Source: K23-9 sp049680365
Lineage (GTDB): Bacteria > Planctomycetota > Planctomycetia > Pirellulales > Pirellulaceae
Direction: 5' to 3'
Length of the DNA stretch: 20,566 bases
NCBI GenBank assembly: GCA_049680365.1
Contig: JBAUHQ010000045.1
Location: forward strand, 1 to 20,566
Shown here: positions 7,024 through 15,949 of the stretch, piece after piece
How the letters are laid out: each line of letters opens with the position of its first letter
Position numbering within the stretch: the first letter of the stretch is position 1
The notes under the pieces: model-generated
Seen by the model: only the letters and a program-made list of their open reading frames with translations
What the model was told of the DNA's origin: nothing
The model's database searches: none
Program-made: the position numbers and the translations under genes

Positions 7024-7054
7024 AGCAAGTTGCGTTAACGACCAGCAAGTTGCG
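7024..7054. repeat. 12-nt direct repeat spanning a stop codon
   Basis: AGCAAGTTGCGT occurs at 7024-7035 and 7043-7054. The second copy codes for the last residues (TQLA) of the leftward glycosyltransferase gene and the first lies just past its TAA stop (7035-7037). It resembles the 3'-end duplication at 3413-3460. Confidence 0.5.
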
Positions 7055-8231
7055 TCAAGGATTCGTCCAGTGCGTTGATGCAATGTTCGCTGCGATAATG
7101 CTCGATAGATCGCTTGGCAAGTTCGCTGTCGTGACAACGTTGATCCGGATCGATTAACTTGTCAATCAACGCGGCGGCTTCATCCAACGATTGATAGCGA
7201 GGGTTGCTGGGGACGAGTTCACGGTAGCTGAGCCGATCTGGCAATACCGGAACCGCTCCGGCATCGATTGCTTCGCAAATGCCAATCCCAAAGAACTCAT
7301 GGTCGGCAGTTGATACGACCACGTCGATCTGCGCAAGGTTGTTGCGATAGTCATCACGCGACGTGGCAAATTGATTGATAAGGATCTGCTGCGAGAATCG
7401 CTCTTGGATTTTCAGCAGATTCAGTTCGTCGCCCTGACGATCGCCTAGCAAGACTAGCTGAAAATCGATGGCACGCGAATCGAGTCTGCATAGCAGGTCA
7501 TAAAACTGGTCGGGGCGTTTGTCGTGCTCCCAGCGCGACACCCAGCCAATCCGAATCGGCGTTGGAGTGCCAGTGGAACGGGGACTTGGCTCAGGCAAAG
7601 ATGGCTCAGGCAAAGACGCGACGGCTTCAAAGCCCGGTGCGATCACCTTTGACTTCGACGCGATCGCCGCAAGGTCGTGTTCGTCACGCCAGTCAGGCAT
7701 TCGACGCACAAAATCGCGACACGAATCAAAAAAAACGTCGCGATGAAACTGTGAGTTGAACCAGCAGGCGTCCGACGCAGCAGCGGTCAGCAGGTTAGTG
7801 TAGCCGTAGTGATGGTCGACACGAGCCGCAGGCGCGACGGGATAGTCCCACTGGGTTTCGTGAAAGTAGGTCGCGATTGGCAATTCCAAGATGGAACGGG
7901 CAAAGGCTGATCGATCGCACGCAATGAATCCCAGCCACGCTGGTAGATCCAGCATGTCGCTGCAAAAGATGGCGTCAAATTGTGGTGCCAGCGCGGTCAG
8001 CTGTCCGCTGTGGTTCACAGCAGCACGCTCACTTTTGAGTGCGAGCGTTTGCGTCGAAAGAGCGAGCGGTGAAGATCGCATTCGCCATTTCCAATGACGA
8101 GCTGGTCCGGTGACGAGCGTCCAGTCGTGTGCCGATCGTTTCTCAATCGAGTCGAGAAAAACGCGATGGCTGCCGCCGTAGTAGGGTTCGATCGCCAAGA
8201 CATGCAGAGGGGTGGTCACGAAAGATTGCAT
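7035..8231 (-). CDS. tRNA-queuosine alpha-mannosyltransferase-like glycosyltransferase (GTDC1/DUF3524 family)
   Basis: A 398-aa GT4-like protein. The N-terminal domain has the GTDC1 signature 'IEPYYGGSH' (14-22), 'WKWRMR' (47-52), 'YFHETQWDYP' (122-131) and 'FNSQFHRD' (158-165). After a linker come 'WEHDKRPD' (234-241) and the C-terminal donor-site motif 'EFFGIGICEA' (312-321). In animals this family (QTMAN) transfers mannose to queuosine in tRNA-Asp; bacterial members are inferred to modify queuosine or a related nucleoside, and the acceptor here is not proven. The linker contains a 15-nt tandem duplication (7588-7616) giving SLPEP twice. It lies 69 nt downstream of the LptF/G gene on the same strand. 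A generic family-4 glycosyltransferase is the alternative. Confidence 0.82.
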   Translation of the reverse strand: MQSFVTTPLHVLAIEPYYGGSHRVFLDSIEKRSAHDWTLVTGPARHWKWRMRSSPLALSTQTLALKSERAAVNHSGQLTALAPQFDAIFCSDMLDLPAWLGFIACDRSAFARSILELPIATYFHETQWDYPVAPAARVDHHYGYTNLLTAAASDACWFNSQFHRDVFFDSCRDFVRRMPDWRDEHDLAAIASKSKVIAPGFEAVASLPEPSLPEPSPRSTGTPTPIRIGWVSRWEHDKRPDQFYDLLCRLDSRAIDFQLVLLGDRQGDELNLLKIQERFSQQILINQFATSRDDYRNNLAQIDVVVSTADHEFFGIGICEAIDAGAVPVLPDRLSYRELVPSNPRYQSLDEAAALIDKLIDPDQRCHDSELAKRSIEHYRSEHCINALDESLTQLAGR

Positions 8232-8300
8232 TTCAAGCGTGGGAATGTACGCACGAGAAACAGCGTAAGGAGCAAGCAGGATGCCTATCTTACTGGGTGC

Positions 8301-9494
8301 TTAGTAGCGTCGCACGCGGGCGATCAGATAGATGCCGATTCCACCTAAGATTAAGTTGCCGATCCAGACTCCGTACGGAGGAATGACGCCGTCCTTGGCC
8401 TGCTCGAGCCCGAAAATGAAGAACGGATAGTACAACAGCAAGATTGGCAGGAAACACATGCCGAACGTTGTCCAATAATCGCTTGACTTGACGATCATCG
8501 ATAACGGAGCGCCGATCAAAACAAAAAATAAGCAACTGAATCCTTCGGCCCAGCGTCGCCATGGTTCAAGCTGCAGACGCACTAGTCGTTTTTTGTTGGC
8601 TGCCAAGGATGCCACCACAACCTGGCCTTCGGGACCGGCAATGTCTTCGTGCCTGGCCGTCAAAATGGCGAATCCGGTTTGAGCAGCCAATTCGCCCACG
8701 ACGGCATGTGTTCGTGCGTCCTGCTTCAAGCGTTCGCGGCGGATTAAACTCAGTGGTAAGTGCTGCGGTTTCTGGGTTTCAGACGATTCGTGCTGCATCG
8801 TCTTGGATAGCGGAATGCGAAACTCCGTTTCGCCTGGCACATAGCCTTGGAACGATCCGCCTCCCTTGACTTCGCTATCAGTGACCTTCAACAGCAACAT
8901 GAGTGACTGCGGATCCAACGCTAGGCTGCCTTCCTTTGCCGACAGTTTCATTGGACCATTGCCGCTGCTGTTATGAACGGTCACCGTTGGATGGATCAAT
9001 CGACGTCCATCGACTTCGCGAACGTGAATCGAAAAACCGTGGTCGCTGTAGGAGTGATCCGCACCAAGTTTTCGATAGACGATGTCTTCGATGGAAAGCA
9101 TCACGACGCGATTGACGCCCGGTTGCCCCCACGAGACCGCGACGTCGGAAAGCCAAACGGCACAAGGGCTCAGCAAGGCTGCGAAGATAAACGCTGGCTG
9201 CAACAGTCGCACCGGTGACACGCCGCTTGATTTGACGGTCGATATTTCGCCGTCGGCTGCCATGCGTCCAAACACGCACGAAACCGCGAACAAGGCTGTG
9301 GCTGGAAACGCAAACTGCAGCGAAATCGGTAGCACGTAAGGCAACAGCTGCATGATCGCGAGCGGACCGAGGCCTTCGCGCAGCAGCGTTCTACCAACGC
9401 CGATCAACAAGATCATCATCGTGATGGCAATCAGCGCGATGACGAAGATCTTCAGGATCTCCGACAACAAATATCGCGTCAGACGGCTGGGCAT
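8301..9494 (-). CDS. LptF/LptG-type permease (YjgP/YjgQ family)
   Basis: A 397-aa membrane protein with the LptF/LptG layout: three helices at the N-terminus (about 14-34, 48-76, 98-116), a periplasmic beta-rich domain of roughly 190 residues, and three C-terminal helices (about 312-332, 338-360, 378-393). 'RMAADGEISTVKSSGVSP' (77-94) is the conserved cytoplasmic coupling loop that contacts the LptB ATPase. In Gram-negative bacteria the LptB2FG complex extracts lipopolysaccharide from the inner membrane, and finding it here fits an LPS-bearing planctomycete envelope. The second permease of the pair, LptB and LptC are not in the window, so F and G cannot be distinguished. It starts at ATG (9492-9494). 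Confidence 0.87.
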   Translation of the reverse strand: MPSRLTRYLLSEILKIFVIALIAITMMILLIGVGRTLLREGLGPLAIMQLLPYVLPISLQFAFPATALFAVSCVFGRMAADGEISTVKSSGVSPVRLLQPAFIFAALLSPCAVWLSDVAVSWGQPGVNRVVMLSIEDIVYRKLGADHSYSDHGFSIHVREVDGRRLIHPTVTVHNSSGNGPMKLSAKEGSLALDPQSLMLLLKVTDSEVKGGGSFQGYVPGETEFRIPLSKTMQHESSETQKPQHLPLSLIRRERLKQDARTHAVVGELAAQTGFAILTARHEDIAGPEGQVVVASLAANKKRLVRLQLEPWRRWAEGFSCLFFVLIGAPLSMIVKSSDYWTTFGMCFLPILLLYYPFFIFGLEQAKDGVIPPYGVWIGNLILGGIGIYLIARVRRY

Positions 9495-9715
9495 AAAGCG
9501 ACAGCAAACACTAATGGAGGCAAAAAGGTTGAACAGCTCGATAAGCGATTTATCGGCCTATGCCCCTGTAGCAAACCAAGGTCACCTGTCGAAAGAGAGA
9601 CAAATCGCCCAACTAATGCGATTCGCCCACTCGCTGCGTCCAGATTGAGTGAGAAATGACAGCAAAAACGATCAAGTCTCTGGTTGGCCATCGTGGACGA
9701 GGCCACGTAGTAACG

Positions 9716-11071
9716 CTAGTAATCGATCGCCGTTTCGTTGGCTGATCGATTGTGTTGCTCGCGCAGTTGTTGCATCGTTTCGATAATCGCTTCGGCTTGA
9801 AAACGAATCGCTTCCTTTGCCTGCTTGCTTTTCAATGCTGCAGCACCCTTTGCTTGCAAATTATCGACCTTGCTCCACTCCATCATCCAATTATTGACAT
9901 CCGCAGCGTGACGCAATTCGCCAACGGTGTTTCCCATTTTTTCGTACAGGTCTTTGGTCGGCGCGGCACTGAATTGTCGGTAAGGAGCTTTGCCGCCAGA
10001 AATTTTTGGTAGTGGTCGATTGGAACCTCTGATCCCGCTCTTTTGATACTGTGCGCCGCAGAATCCAGCCGCGATCAGACCCAAGATTAATGTCACCACC
10101 ATCGGTCCCCACGCTGCCGTCGTGCCAGTAATGCCGGCCACTGCCAACAGCACCGTGATGGCCAAAAGCGCACCGGTCGCAATCGCTAACATCGTGAACA
10201 CGGAAAGCGTTTTTTTACGCTTGGTTTCCTTGCTAGCTGAACGACTCCCTGGATTCGCTTCGGGGCCTTCGCCAATACGAACCAGGATCACGGTCGAATT
10301 ATCCGGGCCGCCACGGAGATTTGCCAAGTCGATCAGCACGCGAGTGGCCAAGTCCTCGGGCAGACAATCAACCAGTGTTCCCATCTCGGCGTCTTCGACT
10401 TCGCCCGACAAGCCATCCGAACACAGCAAGAATCGGTCACCGACTTGGGCCTTGAAGGGCCCTTCGACATCCACCACGACTTCCGCGTTGGGCCCCAGCG
10501 ATCGTGTGATCACGTTCTTGGGAATCGATTGTGCCAGCGCGCTTGTGGGATCCACTTGTCCGCTGGCTTCCATTTCCCAGACCAACGAGTGGTCAAACGT
10601 CAGTTGCTCAAACACTCCGTCACGCAAGCGATAAACTCGCGAATCGCCAACATGCGCAATGATCACACCTTGCGGCAACACAGCCAGCGCGCTGGCGGTC
10701 GTTCCCATGTTATGAAATTCGGGATTCTGCTGACCGCGTTGATAAATCTCCGCGTTGGCTTCTTCGACGGCCGACCGCAGTGCATCGATCGGCTCTTCGT
10801 TAGTCGCGTGCAAATAGTTCATCGCGATTTGCTCGGTCGCGATTTTGCTGGCCAATTCACCAGCGGCGTGCGCGCCCATGCCGTCGGCGACCACAAACAG
10901 ATGCCCACGTTTCCAAAAACGGTCTTGATTCTTCGCCGGGATCGAAACGTAGGAATCTTGGTTGTTGGCTCGGCGCATTCCCACATCGGTGCGATCAGAA
11001 AAATGCAGTCCTGAATTCCAATCGTCCGACACCGATGAAAACCTATGTGAGTTTGAGTTGGGAGTGAACAA
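9716..11071 (-). CDS. Membrane-anchored PP2C (PPM-family) Ser/Thr phosphatase
   Basis: A 451-aa protein. Residues about 20-268 form a PPM/PP2C phosphatase domain: 'NNQD' (36-39), 'VADGMGAHAAGE' with Asp63, 'GTTASALAV', 'VGDSRVYR' (Asp143), 'LCSDGLSGEV' (Asp219) and 'GGPDNSTVI' (Asp257), which together give the metal-binding aspartates. A basic linker follows, then two membrane helices (about 288-312, 320-342) and a C-terminal part of about 100 residues rich in Lys, Ala and Gln with helical character. PP2Cs usually reverse Hanks-type Ser/Thr kinases; none is adjacent. The start is TTG at 11071; the frame has no suitable ATG before the domain. It lies 221 nt upstream of the LptF/G gene on the same strand. 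Confidence 0.9.
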   Translation of the reverse strand: MFTPNSNSHRFSSVSDDWNSGLHFSDRTDVGMRRANNQDSYVSIPAKNQDRFWKRGHLFVVADGMGAHAAGELASKIATEQIAMNYLHATNEEPIDALRSAVEEANAEIYQRGQQNPEFHNMGTTASALAVLPQGVIIAHVGDSRVYRLRDGVFEQLTFDHSLVWEMEASGQVDPTSALAQSIPKNVITRSLGPNAEVVVDVEGPFKAQVGDRFLLCSDGLSGEVEDAEMGTLVDCLPEDLATRVLIDLANLRGGPDNSTVILVRIGEGPEANPGSRSASKETKRKKTLSVFTMLAIATGALLAITVLLAVAGITGTTAAWGPMVVTLILGLIAAGFCGAQYQKSGIRGSNRPLPKISGGKAPYRQFSAAPTKDLYEKMGNTVGELRHAADVNNWMMEWSKVDNLQAKGAAALKSKQAKEAIRFQAEAIIETMQQLREQHNRSANETAIDY

Positions 11072-11220
11072 GGAACTTCACGGCGATGGAAAGCATAACC
11101 CTGTGACACGTCACGATGTTTTGCTGCGAACAGCGACGTGGGCAAGCCGTTCGCACCAAACCAGTATCGTGAACTGCACAATCTATCGGCCTGACAACAA
11201 CGCTACCACCAACATCATTG

Positions 11221-11281
11221 TATTTGTTTGCCATCGCCGAACCCACCCAAGCAGCATCTGGGAGCGAAAAACAAACAAATA
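11221..11281. repeat. 10-bp inverted repeat upstream of the PP2C gene
   Basis: TATTTGTTTG (11221-11230) and CAAACAAATA (11272-11281) are perfect reverse complements separated by 41 nt. They sit in the 238-nt spacer between the nitroreductase stop and the PP2C start. A looped terminator or a two-site operator is possible; the long spacing makes a simple terminator unlikely. Confidence 0.3.
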
Positions 11282-11309
11282 TTGATACTGAACTATTTAC
11301 CAGCACCCA

Positions 11310-11918
11310 CTAACCGATAAAGCCTGCCGACTGGCCCCATTGTCCGCTGAAAACTTGGCTCGCGAGATCTTTCCGCTTTCGTGGACCACTCTGACGCTTG
11401 TCCAATTCCGTTTCCAATTCACCCTGAGGCGGATCTGTTGCTGCGTACCCAACGGCAATCGCCGTCTGCGGCTCAAAATCCTCGGGGACCCCGTATTCGT
11501 GTCGAATTCGGCTCAAATTGATGCCCGCCATCTGGTGAACTTCGAACCCCAAGGCCGTGGCCTGCAAGGCAAAATGGGCGGCAGCTTGTCCCAGATCGTG
11601 CAACGCAACTCGATTGGGTTGGTCGTTGTAAGCGAACTTGTTTCGCGTCGCAGTCAAAATCAAGGCACCAGCGTCTTTGGCCCAAGGTTGATTGGCCTCC
11701 ATCAAACAGCCCAGCATTTTTTCAAACGCTTCGTTATCTTGTCGTCTCGCCACAATCCAAGACCACGGTTGATCATTGAAACTGCTGGCCGCCCATCGCG
11801 CTGCCTCAAAACACTGCGTCAGCTTCTCGTCTTCCACCTCGCGTGGCTCGAATCGATAAGGACTCCAACGCTGGGCAATGGAATCGAGAACAGGGTGATC
11901 AGCAGGGTTTCTTGACAT
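11310..11918 (-). CDS. Nitroreductase-family FMN oxidoreductase
   Basis: A 202-aa protein of the nitroreductase fold, which uses FMN and NAD(P)H to reduce nitro compounds, quinones or other acceptors. Visible features are the N-terminal 'RWSPYRFEPREVEDEKL', the FMN-contact 'ARWAASSFNDQPWSWIVARR', 'HDLGQAAAHFALQATALGFEVHQMAGI' (the conserved helix and strand near the dimer interface) and 'QTAIAVGYA' near the C-terminus. The ATG at 11916-11918 (MSRNPADHP) was preferred to a start 23 codons upstream because the extension is not protein-like. It is divergent from the aldehyde dehydrogenase across 94 nt, so the two may share regulatory DNA. The substrate cannot be assigned. Confidence 0.9.
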   Translation of the reverse strand: MSRNPADHPVLDSIAQRWSPYRFEPREVEDEKLTQCFEAARWAASSFNDQPWSWIVARRQDNEAFEKMLGCLMEANQPWAKDAGALILTATRNKFAYNDQPNRVALHDLGQAAAHFALQATALGFEVHQMAGINLSRIRHEYGVPEDFEPQTAIAVGYAATDPPQGELETELDKRQSGPRKRKDLASQVFSGQWGQSAGFIG

Positions 11919-12012
11919 GACTATTTCGACAGTTTGAGAAACGACGGGAGCATGGCTCCAATAGAATACAGTTTCAATTTCGCCCACGACTTCACGACTG
12001 AGGTTCTTATAG

Positions 12013-13437
12013 TTGACGAATCACGCACTGAAAACCGTGGACGAATGGACTCCACTGACTTGCCGTCAACGTGCACAAGTGCTCGGCCAAGTCGCGAGCG
12101 AGATTCAATCCAGCGCCGACGAACTGATCGAACTGTGTCGTAGTGATCAACGGACCGAAGCAACCGAAACGATTAGCGCCGAACTCCTGCCGTTGTGCGC
12201 CGCGTTAGCTTACTTGAACAAGAACGCCGCAAAAATCCTGCAACCGCGACGTTGCGGTTTCATAGGTCGTCCGGTCTGGCTTTGGGGGGTCCACAGTCGC
12301 GTGATGCGTCGACCCTTTGGAACGGTGCTTGTCTTGGGTCCTTGGAACTACCCATTGCTGTTGGTCGGGACACAGATTGCTCAATCTTTAGTAGCGGGCA
12401 ATCACGTATTGGTCAAACCGGCCGAGGGCTGCGAAGCGTCAACGGCCAAAATGGTCGACTGCTTTTACGCCGCTGGCGTACCGCGTTCGCATCTGACGCT
12501 GTTGGATTCCAGCGTTGCGGCTGCGACGGATACGATCGGCAATGGCGTCGATTTGGTTGTCTTGACCGGCGGCGCGCAGACAGGCCGAAAGGTGATGCAA
12601 CAATTGGCGCAAACGCTGACTCCATCGATTATGGAACTAAGCGGTTGTGACGCCGTGGTAGTTTTGCCCGGTTCGGACCTAAGGCGTGTCGCCAAGGCGA
12701 TCGATTTCGGATTGAATTTCAATAGCGGCGCGACATGCATCGGTCCGCGACGGTTGTTCGTAATGCAGGAATCGGCCGACGAAGTCATCGACGCGATTCG
12801 ATTGCAGATCGCCGATCGCGGCGACGTCGTTGTGCACCTTGCAGCGAGAGATCACGTGGCGGACGAAATCCAGGCCGCATTGCGTAACGGTGCGACAAAC
12901 ACGATGGGCGGCGATTTCAACGCTCAACAACTGCGAGAAACCGGCAAGATGAAACCCGTAGTGCTGGACGGAGTTGCATCGACGGACCCGATTGCCAGTG
13001 CCGACATTTTCGCCCCGGTCATCAGCGTGATTCGGATCAACGAGATCGATCAAGCCGCACGAGCAATCAATCGATGCCGCTATCGGCTAGCTGCTTCGGT
13101 GTTTGGGCCGTCAGCACAAGCCAACGCGTTTGCCAATCAACTGGATGTCGGAAGTGTGACAATCAACGATTTAGTTGCACCGACAGCAGATCCGCGGTTG
13201 CCGTTTGGCGGACGTGGTCAAAGTGGTTTTGGCGTGACGCGTGGCCGAGAAGGGCTCTTGGCCATGACGGTTCCCGTTGTGGTGAGCGAGCGACGTGGCA
13301 GTTTCACTCCGCACCTTGACCGCCACTCAGAATCTCTGCAAAACCTCGTTTCGGGGATGTTGGCGATGCTACACGCTGCAAAGTGGTCAGAACGTCTCAG
13401 TGGGTTGCGTAACATCATCCGCAGCGTCAAAAAGTAG
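12013..13437 (+). CDS. Aldehyde dehydrogenase, probable carotenoid-aldehyde (AldH/CrtNc-like)
   Basis: A 474-aa NAD(P)-dependent aldehyde dehydrogenase. Motifs: 'GPWNYP' (109-114, Asn112), 'VKPAE' with Lys135, 'ELSGCDAVVVL' (Glu208), 'NSGATCIGPRR' with nucleophile Cys242, and 'PFGGRGQSGFG' near the end. The C-terminal tail, rich in hydrophobic and basic residues, may associate with the membrane as in fatty-aldehyde dehydrogenases. Its place before a carotenoid oxidoreductase, an acyltransferase and a CrtQ-like glycosyltransferase suggests that it oxidises a C30 apo-carotenal to the acid, as AldH does in staphyloxanthin synthesis. An in-frame TAG directly before it fixes the start at or after TTG 12013 (GAGG 9 nt upstream); GTG 12037 is an alternative. 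General fatty-aldehyde oxidation cannot be excluded. Confidence 0.88.
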   Translation: MTNHALKTVDEWTPLTCRQRAQVLGQVASEIQSSADELIELCRSDQRTEATETISAELLPLCAALAYLNKNAAKILQPRRCGFIGRPVWLWGVHSRVMRRPFGTVLVLGPWNYPLLLVGTQIAQSLVAGNHVLVKPAEGCEASTAKMVDCFYAAGVPRSHLTLLDSSVAAATDTIGNGVDLVVLTGGAQTGRKVMQQLAQTLTPSIMELSGCDAVVVLPGSDLRRVAKAIDFGLNFNSGATCIGPRRLFVMQESADEVIDAIRLQIADRGDVVVHLAARDHVADEIQAALRNGATNTMGGDFNAQQLRETGKMKPVVLDGVASTDPIASADIFAPVISVIRINEIDQAARAINRCRYRLAASVFGPSAQANAFANQLDVGSVTINDLVAPTADPRLPFGGRGQSGFGVTRGREGLLAMTVPVVVSERRGSFTPHLDRHSESLQNLVSGMLAMLHAAKWSERLSGLRNIIRSVKK

Positions 13438-13512
13438 TGCGTCGCTTCGTGAATTATCAACAGCGATATTGTCGGCAGCGATCACTTTGACTCGAACCAT
13501 TTGGACTACCGG

Positions 13513-15108
13513 ATGCCCCAATCGTCTTCACTTCATGTCGTCGTCATTGGCAGCGGACTCGCCGGACTGGCGTCGGCCTGCGTCTTAGCGGCACGCGGTC
13601 AACGCGTGACTTTGCTAGAAAAAAACGATTGGATAGGGGGCAAAGCGGCGCCGTTGCAAGAGCAAGGCTACCGGTTTGATATGGGGCCCACGATCCTGAC
13701 GATCCCCAGCATTCTCAAACGTGTATTCGCCGAAGCTGATCGCGACATGGCCGACTACTTGGAACTGATCGACTTGGATCCACAATGGCGATGTTTCTTT
13801 GAAGGCGACAGCAAATCAGAAGGGGGTAATACGGTTTTAGACTTGGTTGCCGACACCGAGAAAATGAAACAGAACTTGAATCAGTTCTGCGGCAACGAAT
13901 CGACGGGCGAAGGTTACAAAAAATTCATGCAGATGAGCGAGCAACTGCATGGCGTGTCGGATCGGTTTTTCTTTTGGCGCAGTGTGGGCGGGCTCGCGGA
14001 CACGATGGAAGTCGGCGGCGCCTTTTCCGCTGCCGTATTGAAAGACGTGATGTCGCTGCGAATGGGGCGAAGCGTCGCGTCGGTGGTGCGTTCTTATGTG
14101 CCCGAAAAACGCGTCGCACAAATGATGGATCACTTCACGCAGTATGTCGGATCGTCGCCTTACGCATCGCCCGCCGTACTTTGCGGCATCGCGCACATGC
14201 AAACCGAAGAAGGCATCTGGTATCCCAAAGGCGGCACACGCGCCGTCCCGCTTGCGTTGGAAAAATTGGCTGTCGAACTGGGTGTCGAGATTCAAACGGG
14301 CGTCGACGTAATGCGCATCGAAACGGCCGATAGCAAAGTGACCGGTGTCGTGACCGCGTCGGGAGAAGCGATCGAGTGTGATGCGGTGGTCAGTAATTGC
14401 GACGCGGTGCGAACCTACAGCGAATTGTTACAAGGCACGGCGGAATCAAAATCGTTCGTCCGCAAAAACAAACACGAACCGGCTTGTAGTGGTGTGGTGC
14501 TGTACTTGGGTCTGGATCGAAAATACGAACAGCTGTTGCATCACAATTTTGTGTTTTCAAAAGACCCCGAAGAAGAATTCGACTACATTTATAAGCGCGG
14601 CGAACCAGCGCCAGACCCGAGTGCCTACGTTTGTGCTCCGTCGATCAGTGAGCCAGAAGTCGCTCCGCCAGGTGGCGAGGCGTTGTACGTTCTGGTGCAC
14701 ACGCCGTACTTGCGACCCGATCATGATTGGGTATCGATGCTACCGGAGTACCGCGAGTTGATCCTGGACAAACTGGAACGCACTGCTGGCATGGGCGGCA
14801 TCCGCGACAGTATTCGTTACGAAGCTGCCCTCACGCCACAGGGCATTCATAATCGCTATCGCGTACTCAACGGCGCGATTTATGGCTTGGCAAGTCACGG
14901 CAAATTCACGGGTGCATTCAAGCCTGCCAATCGTCGCAAAGACCTTCAAGGGCTGTATCTTGCCGGTGGTGCCGCGCATCCCGGTCCCGGAATGCCCATG
15001 GTGTTGATGAGCGGCTGGATCGCAGCGGACTCGCTGGATGCAGATTTCCAAAACGGAAAGTTGGCCGCCGCTAAAGTCCCAGCGAAATCAGTCGCGATGG
15101 GATCATGA
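13513..15108 (+). CDS. CrtN/CrtP-type carotenoid desaturase/oxidase (CrtI family)
   Basis: A 531-aa FAD-dependent amine-oxidase-fold enzyme. The dinucleotide-binding motif 'GSGLAGLASA' is at 13-22, 'EKNDWIGGKAAPLQEQGYRFDMGPT' follows as in phytoene desaturases, 'GIWYPKGGTRAVPLAL' lies mid-protein, and the C-terminal FAD motif is 'LYLAGGAAHPGPGMPMVL' (481-498). Relatives desaturate C30/C40 carotenes (CrtN, CrtI) or oxidise their terminal methyl to an aldehyde (CrtP). The neighbouring aldehyde dehydrogenase and glycosyl/acyltransferases fit a CrtP-like oxidation, but sequence alone does not separate the two. ATG 13513 was chosen; TTG 13501 would add four residues. It follows the dehydrogenase by 75 nt. 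Confidence 0.88.
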   Translation: MPQSSSLHVVVIGSGLAGLASACVLAARGQRVTLLEKNDWIGGKAAPLQEQGYRFDMGPTILTIPSILKRVFAEADRDMADYLELIDLDPQWRCFFEGDSKSEGGNTVLDLVADTEKMKQNLNQFCGNESTGEGYKKFMQMSEQLHGVSDRFFFWRSVGGLADTMEVGGAFSAAVLKDVMSLRMGRSVASVVRSYVPEKRVAQMMDHFTQYVGSSPYASPAVLCGIAHMQTEEGIWYPKGGTRAVPLALEKLAVELGVEIQTGVDVMRIETADSKVTGVVTASGEAIECDAVVSNCDAVRTYSELLQGTAESKSFVRKNKHEPACSGVVLYLGLDRKYEQLLHHNFVFSKDPEEEFDYIYKRGEPAPDPSAYVCAPSISEPEVAPPGGEALYVLVHTPYLRPDHDWVSMLPEYRELILDKLERTAGMGGIRDSIRYEAALTPQGIHNRYRVLNGAIYGLASHGKFTGAFKPANRRKDLQGLYLAGGAAHPGPGMPMVLMSGWIAADSLDADFQNGKLAAAKVPAKSVAMGS

Positions 15109-15115
15109 CCTTGTG

Positions 15116-15949
15116 ATGGATGACGCGTCTGACAAAGAATTGTTGCCACCGCCCGTTTCGCAGTGGATGCAAAACGGTTTTCATCGATTTCTAAGCGGTT
15201 ACCTGCGTCGACATTTTCACGCCATCGCGCTGACGACAGAGAATCGGTTCGAAGCGACGATTCCCGCTGACGAACCTCTGATCGTGTACGTCAATCATCC
15301 CAGCTGGTGGGATCCGTTGACAGCGCACTTTTTGAATCGTCGACTTTTTCGTGCGCGCCAGTTTTACGCTCCCATCGATGCCGATGCGTTGGAGCAGTAC
15401 AAGGTGTTCGGCAAACTAGGATTCTATGGTGTGCCCTCTGATTCATCACGTGGTGCGACCGAGTTCTTACGAAAGAGCAAACCCATTCTGGCCGCGACTG
15501 GCTCGGCACTTTGGTTGACTCCCGAAGGTCGGTTCGCCGACGCGCGAGATGACCGTGGGACGTTGATGCCTGGCCTGTCGCATTTGTGCTCGCGAATGCA
15601 ATCCGGAACGATCTTGCCTTTGGCAATGGAATACGTCTTCTGGGATGAGCGACTACCTGTTTGCTTGGCTCGTCAAGGCGAGGTGATTTCCGTTGCCGAC
15701 TATGCTGACTATTCCAAATCGCAATGGCACGACCTATTGGAGAATCGACTTCGGCAAAGCCAATCCGCACTCAGCGAATTAGCCATCGCCAGATCCTCCG
15801 CTCCGTTTGAAAATTTTATTCACAGCCGCACGGGTGCCGGCGTTTTCTACGACACCTTTCGGCGGCTAAAGTCGTGGATGAACGGTCAGGCGTTTCAATC
15901 TTCGCACGGTGATCAGTTTGCCGACGAACGCAGGGATCCATCAGAGTGA
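15116..15949 (+). CDS. PlsC-like acyltransferase, probable carotenoid tailoring (CrtO-like role)
   Basis: A 277-aa acyltransferase of the PlsC/LPLAT fold. The catalytic 'NHPSWWDP' (NHx4D, His61/Asp66) and the substrate-binding 'PEGRF' (136-140) are present. Such enzymes move a fatty acyl group to a hydroxyl. In this cluster the likely acceptor is the sugar of a glycosylated carotenoic acid, the job done in Staphylococcus by the non-homologous-looking CrtO; this is inferred from context. ATG 15116 begins 7 nt after the preceding stop; GTG 15113 is directly in front. Its TGA overlaps the GTG start of the glycosyltransferase by 4 nt, indicating translational coupling. A glycerolipid acyltransferase is the alternative. 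Confidence 0.85.
   Translation: MDDASDKELLPPPVSQWMQNGFHRFLSGYLRRHFHAIALTTENRFEATIPADEPLIVYVNHPSWWDPLTAHFLNRRLFRARQFYAPIDADALEQYKVFGKLGFYGVPSDSSRGATEFLRKSKPILAATGSALWLTPEGRFADARDDRGTLMPGLSHLCSRMQSGTILPLAMEYVFWDERLPVCLARQGEVISVADYADYSKSQWHDLLENRLRQSQSALSELAIARSSAPFENFIHSRTGAGVFYDTFRRLKSWMNGQAFQSSHGDQFADERRDPSE

Noticed and set aside
9479..9706. Leftward 75-codon frame between the PP2C and LptF/G genes
   Set aside because: It overlaps the LptF/G start, has no clear SD, and its composition is unlike a protein; the 221-nt spacer is treated as non-coding.
11043..11306. Leftward 87-codon frame between nitroreductase and PP2C
   Set aside because: It overlaps the PP2C N-terminus, contains half of the 10-bp inverted repeat, and shows no family features.
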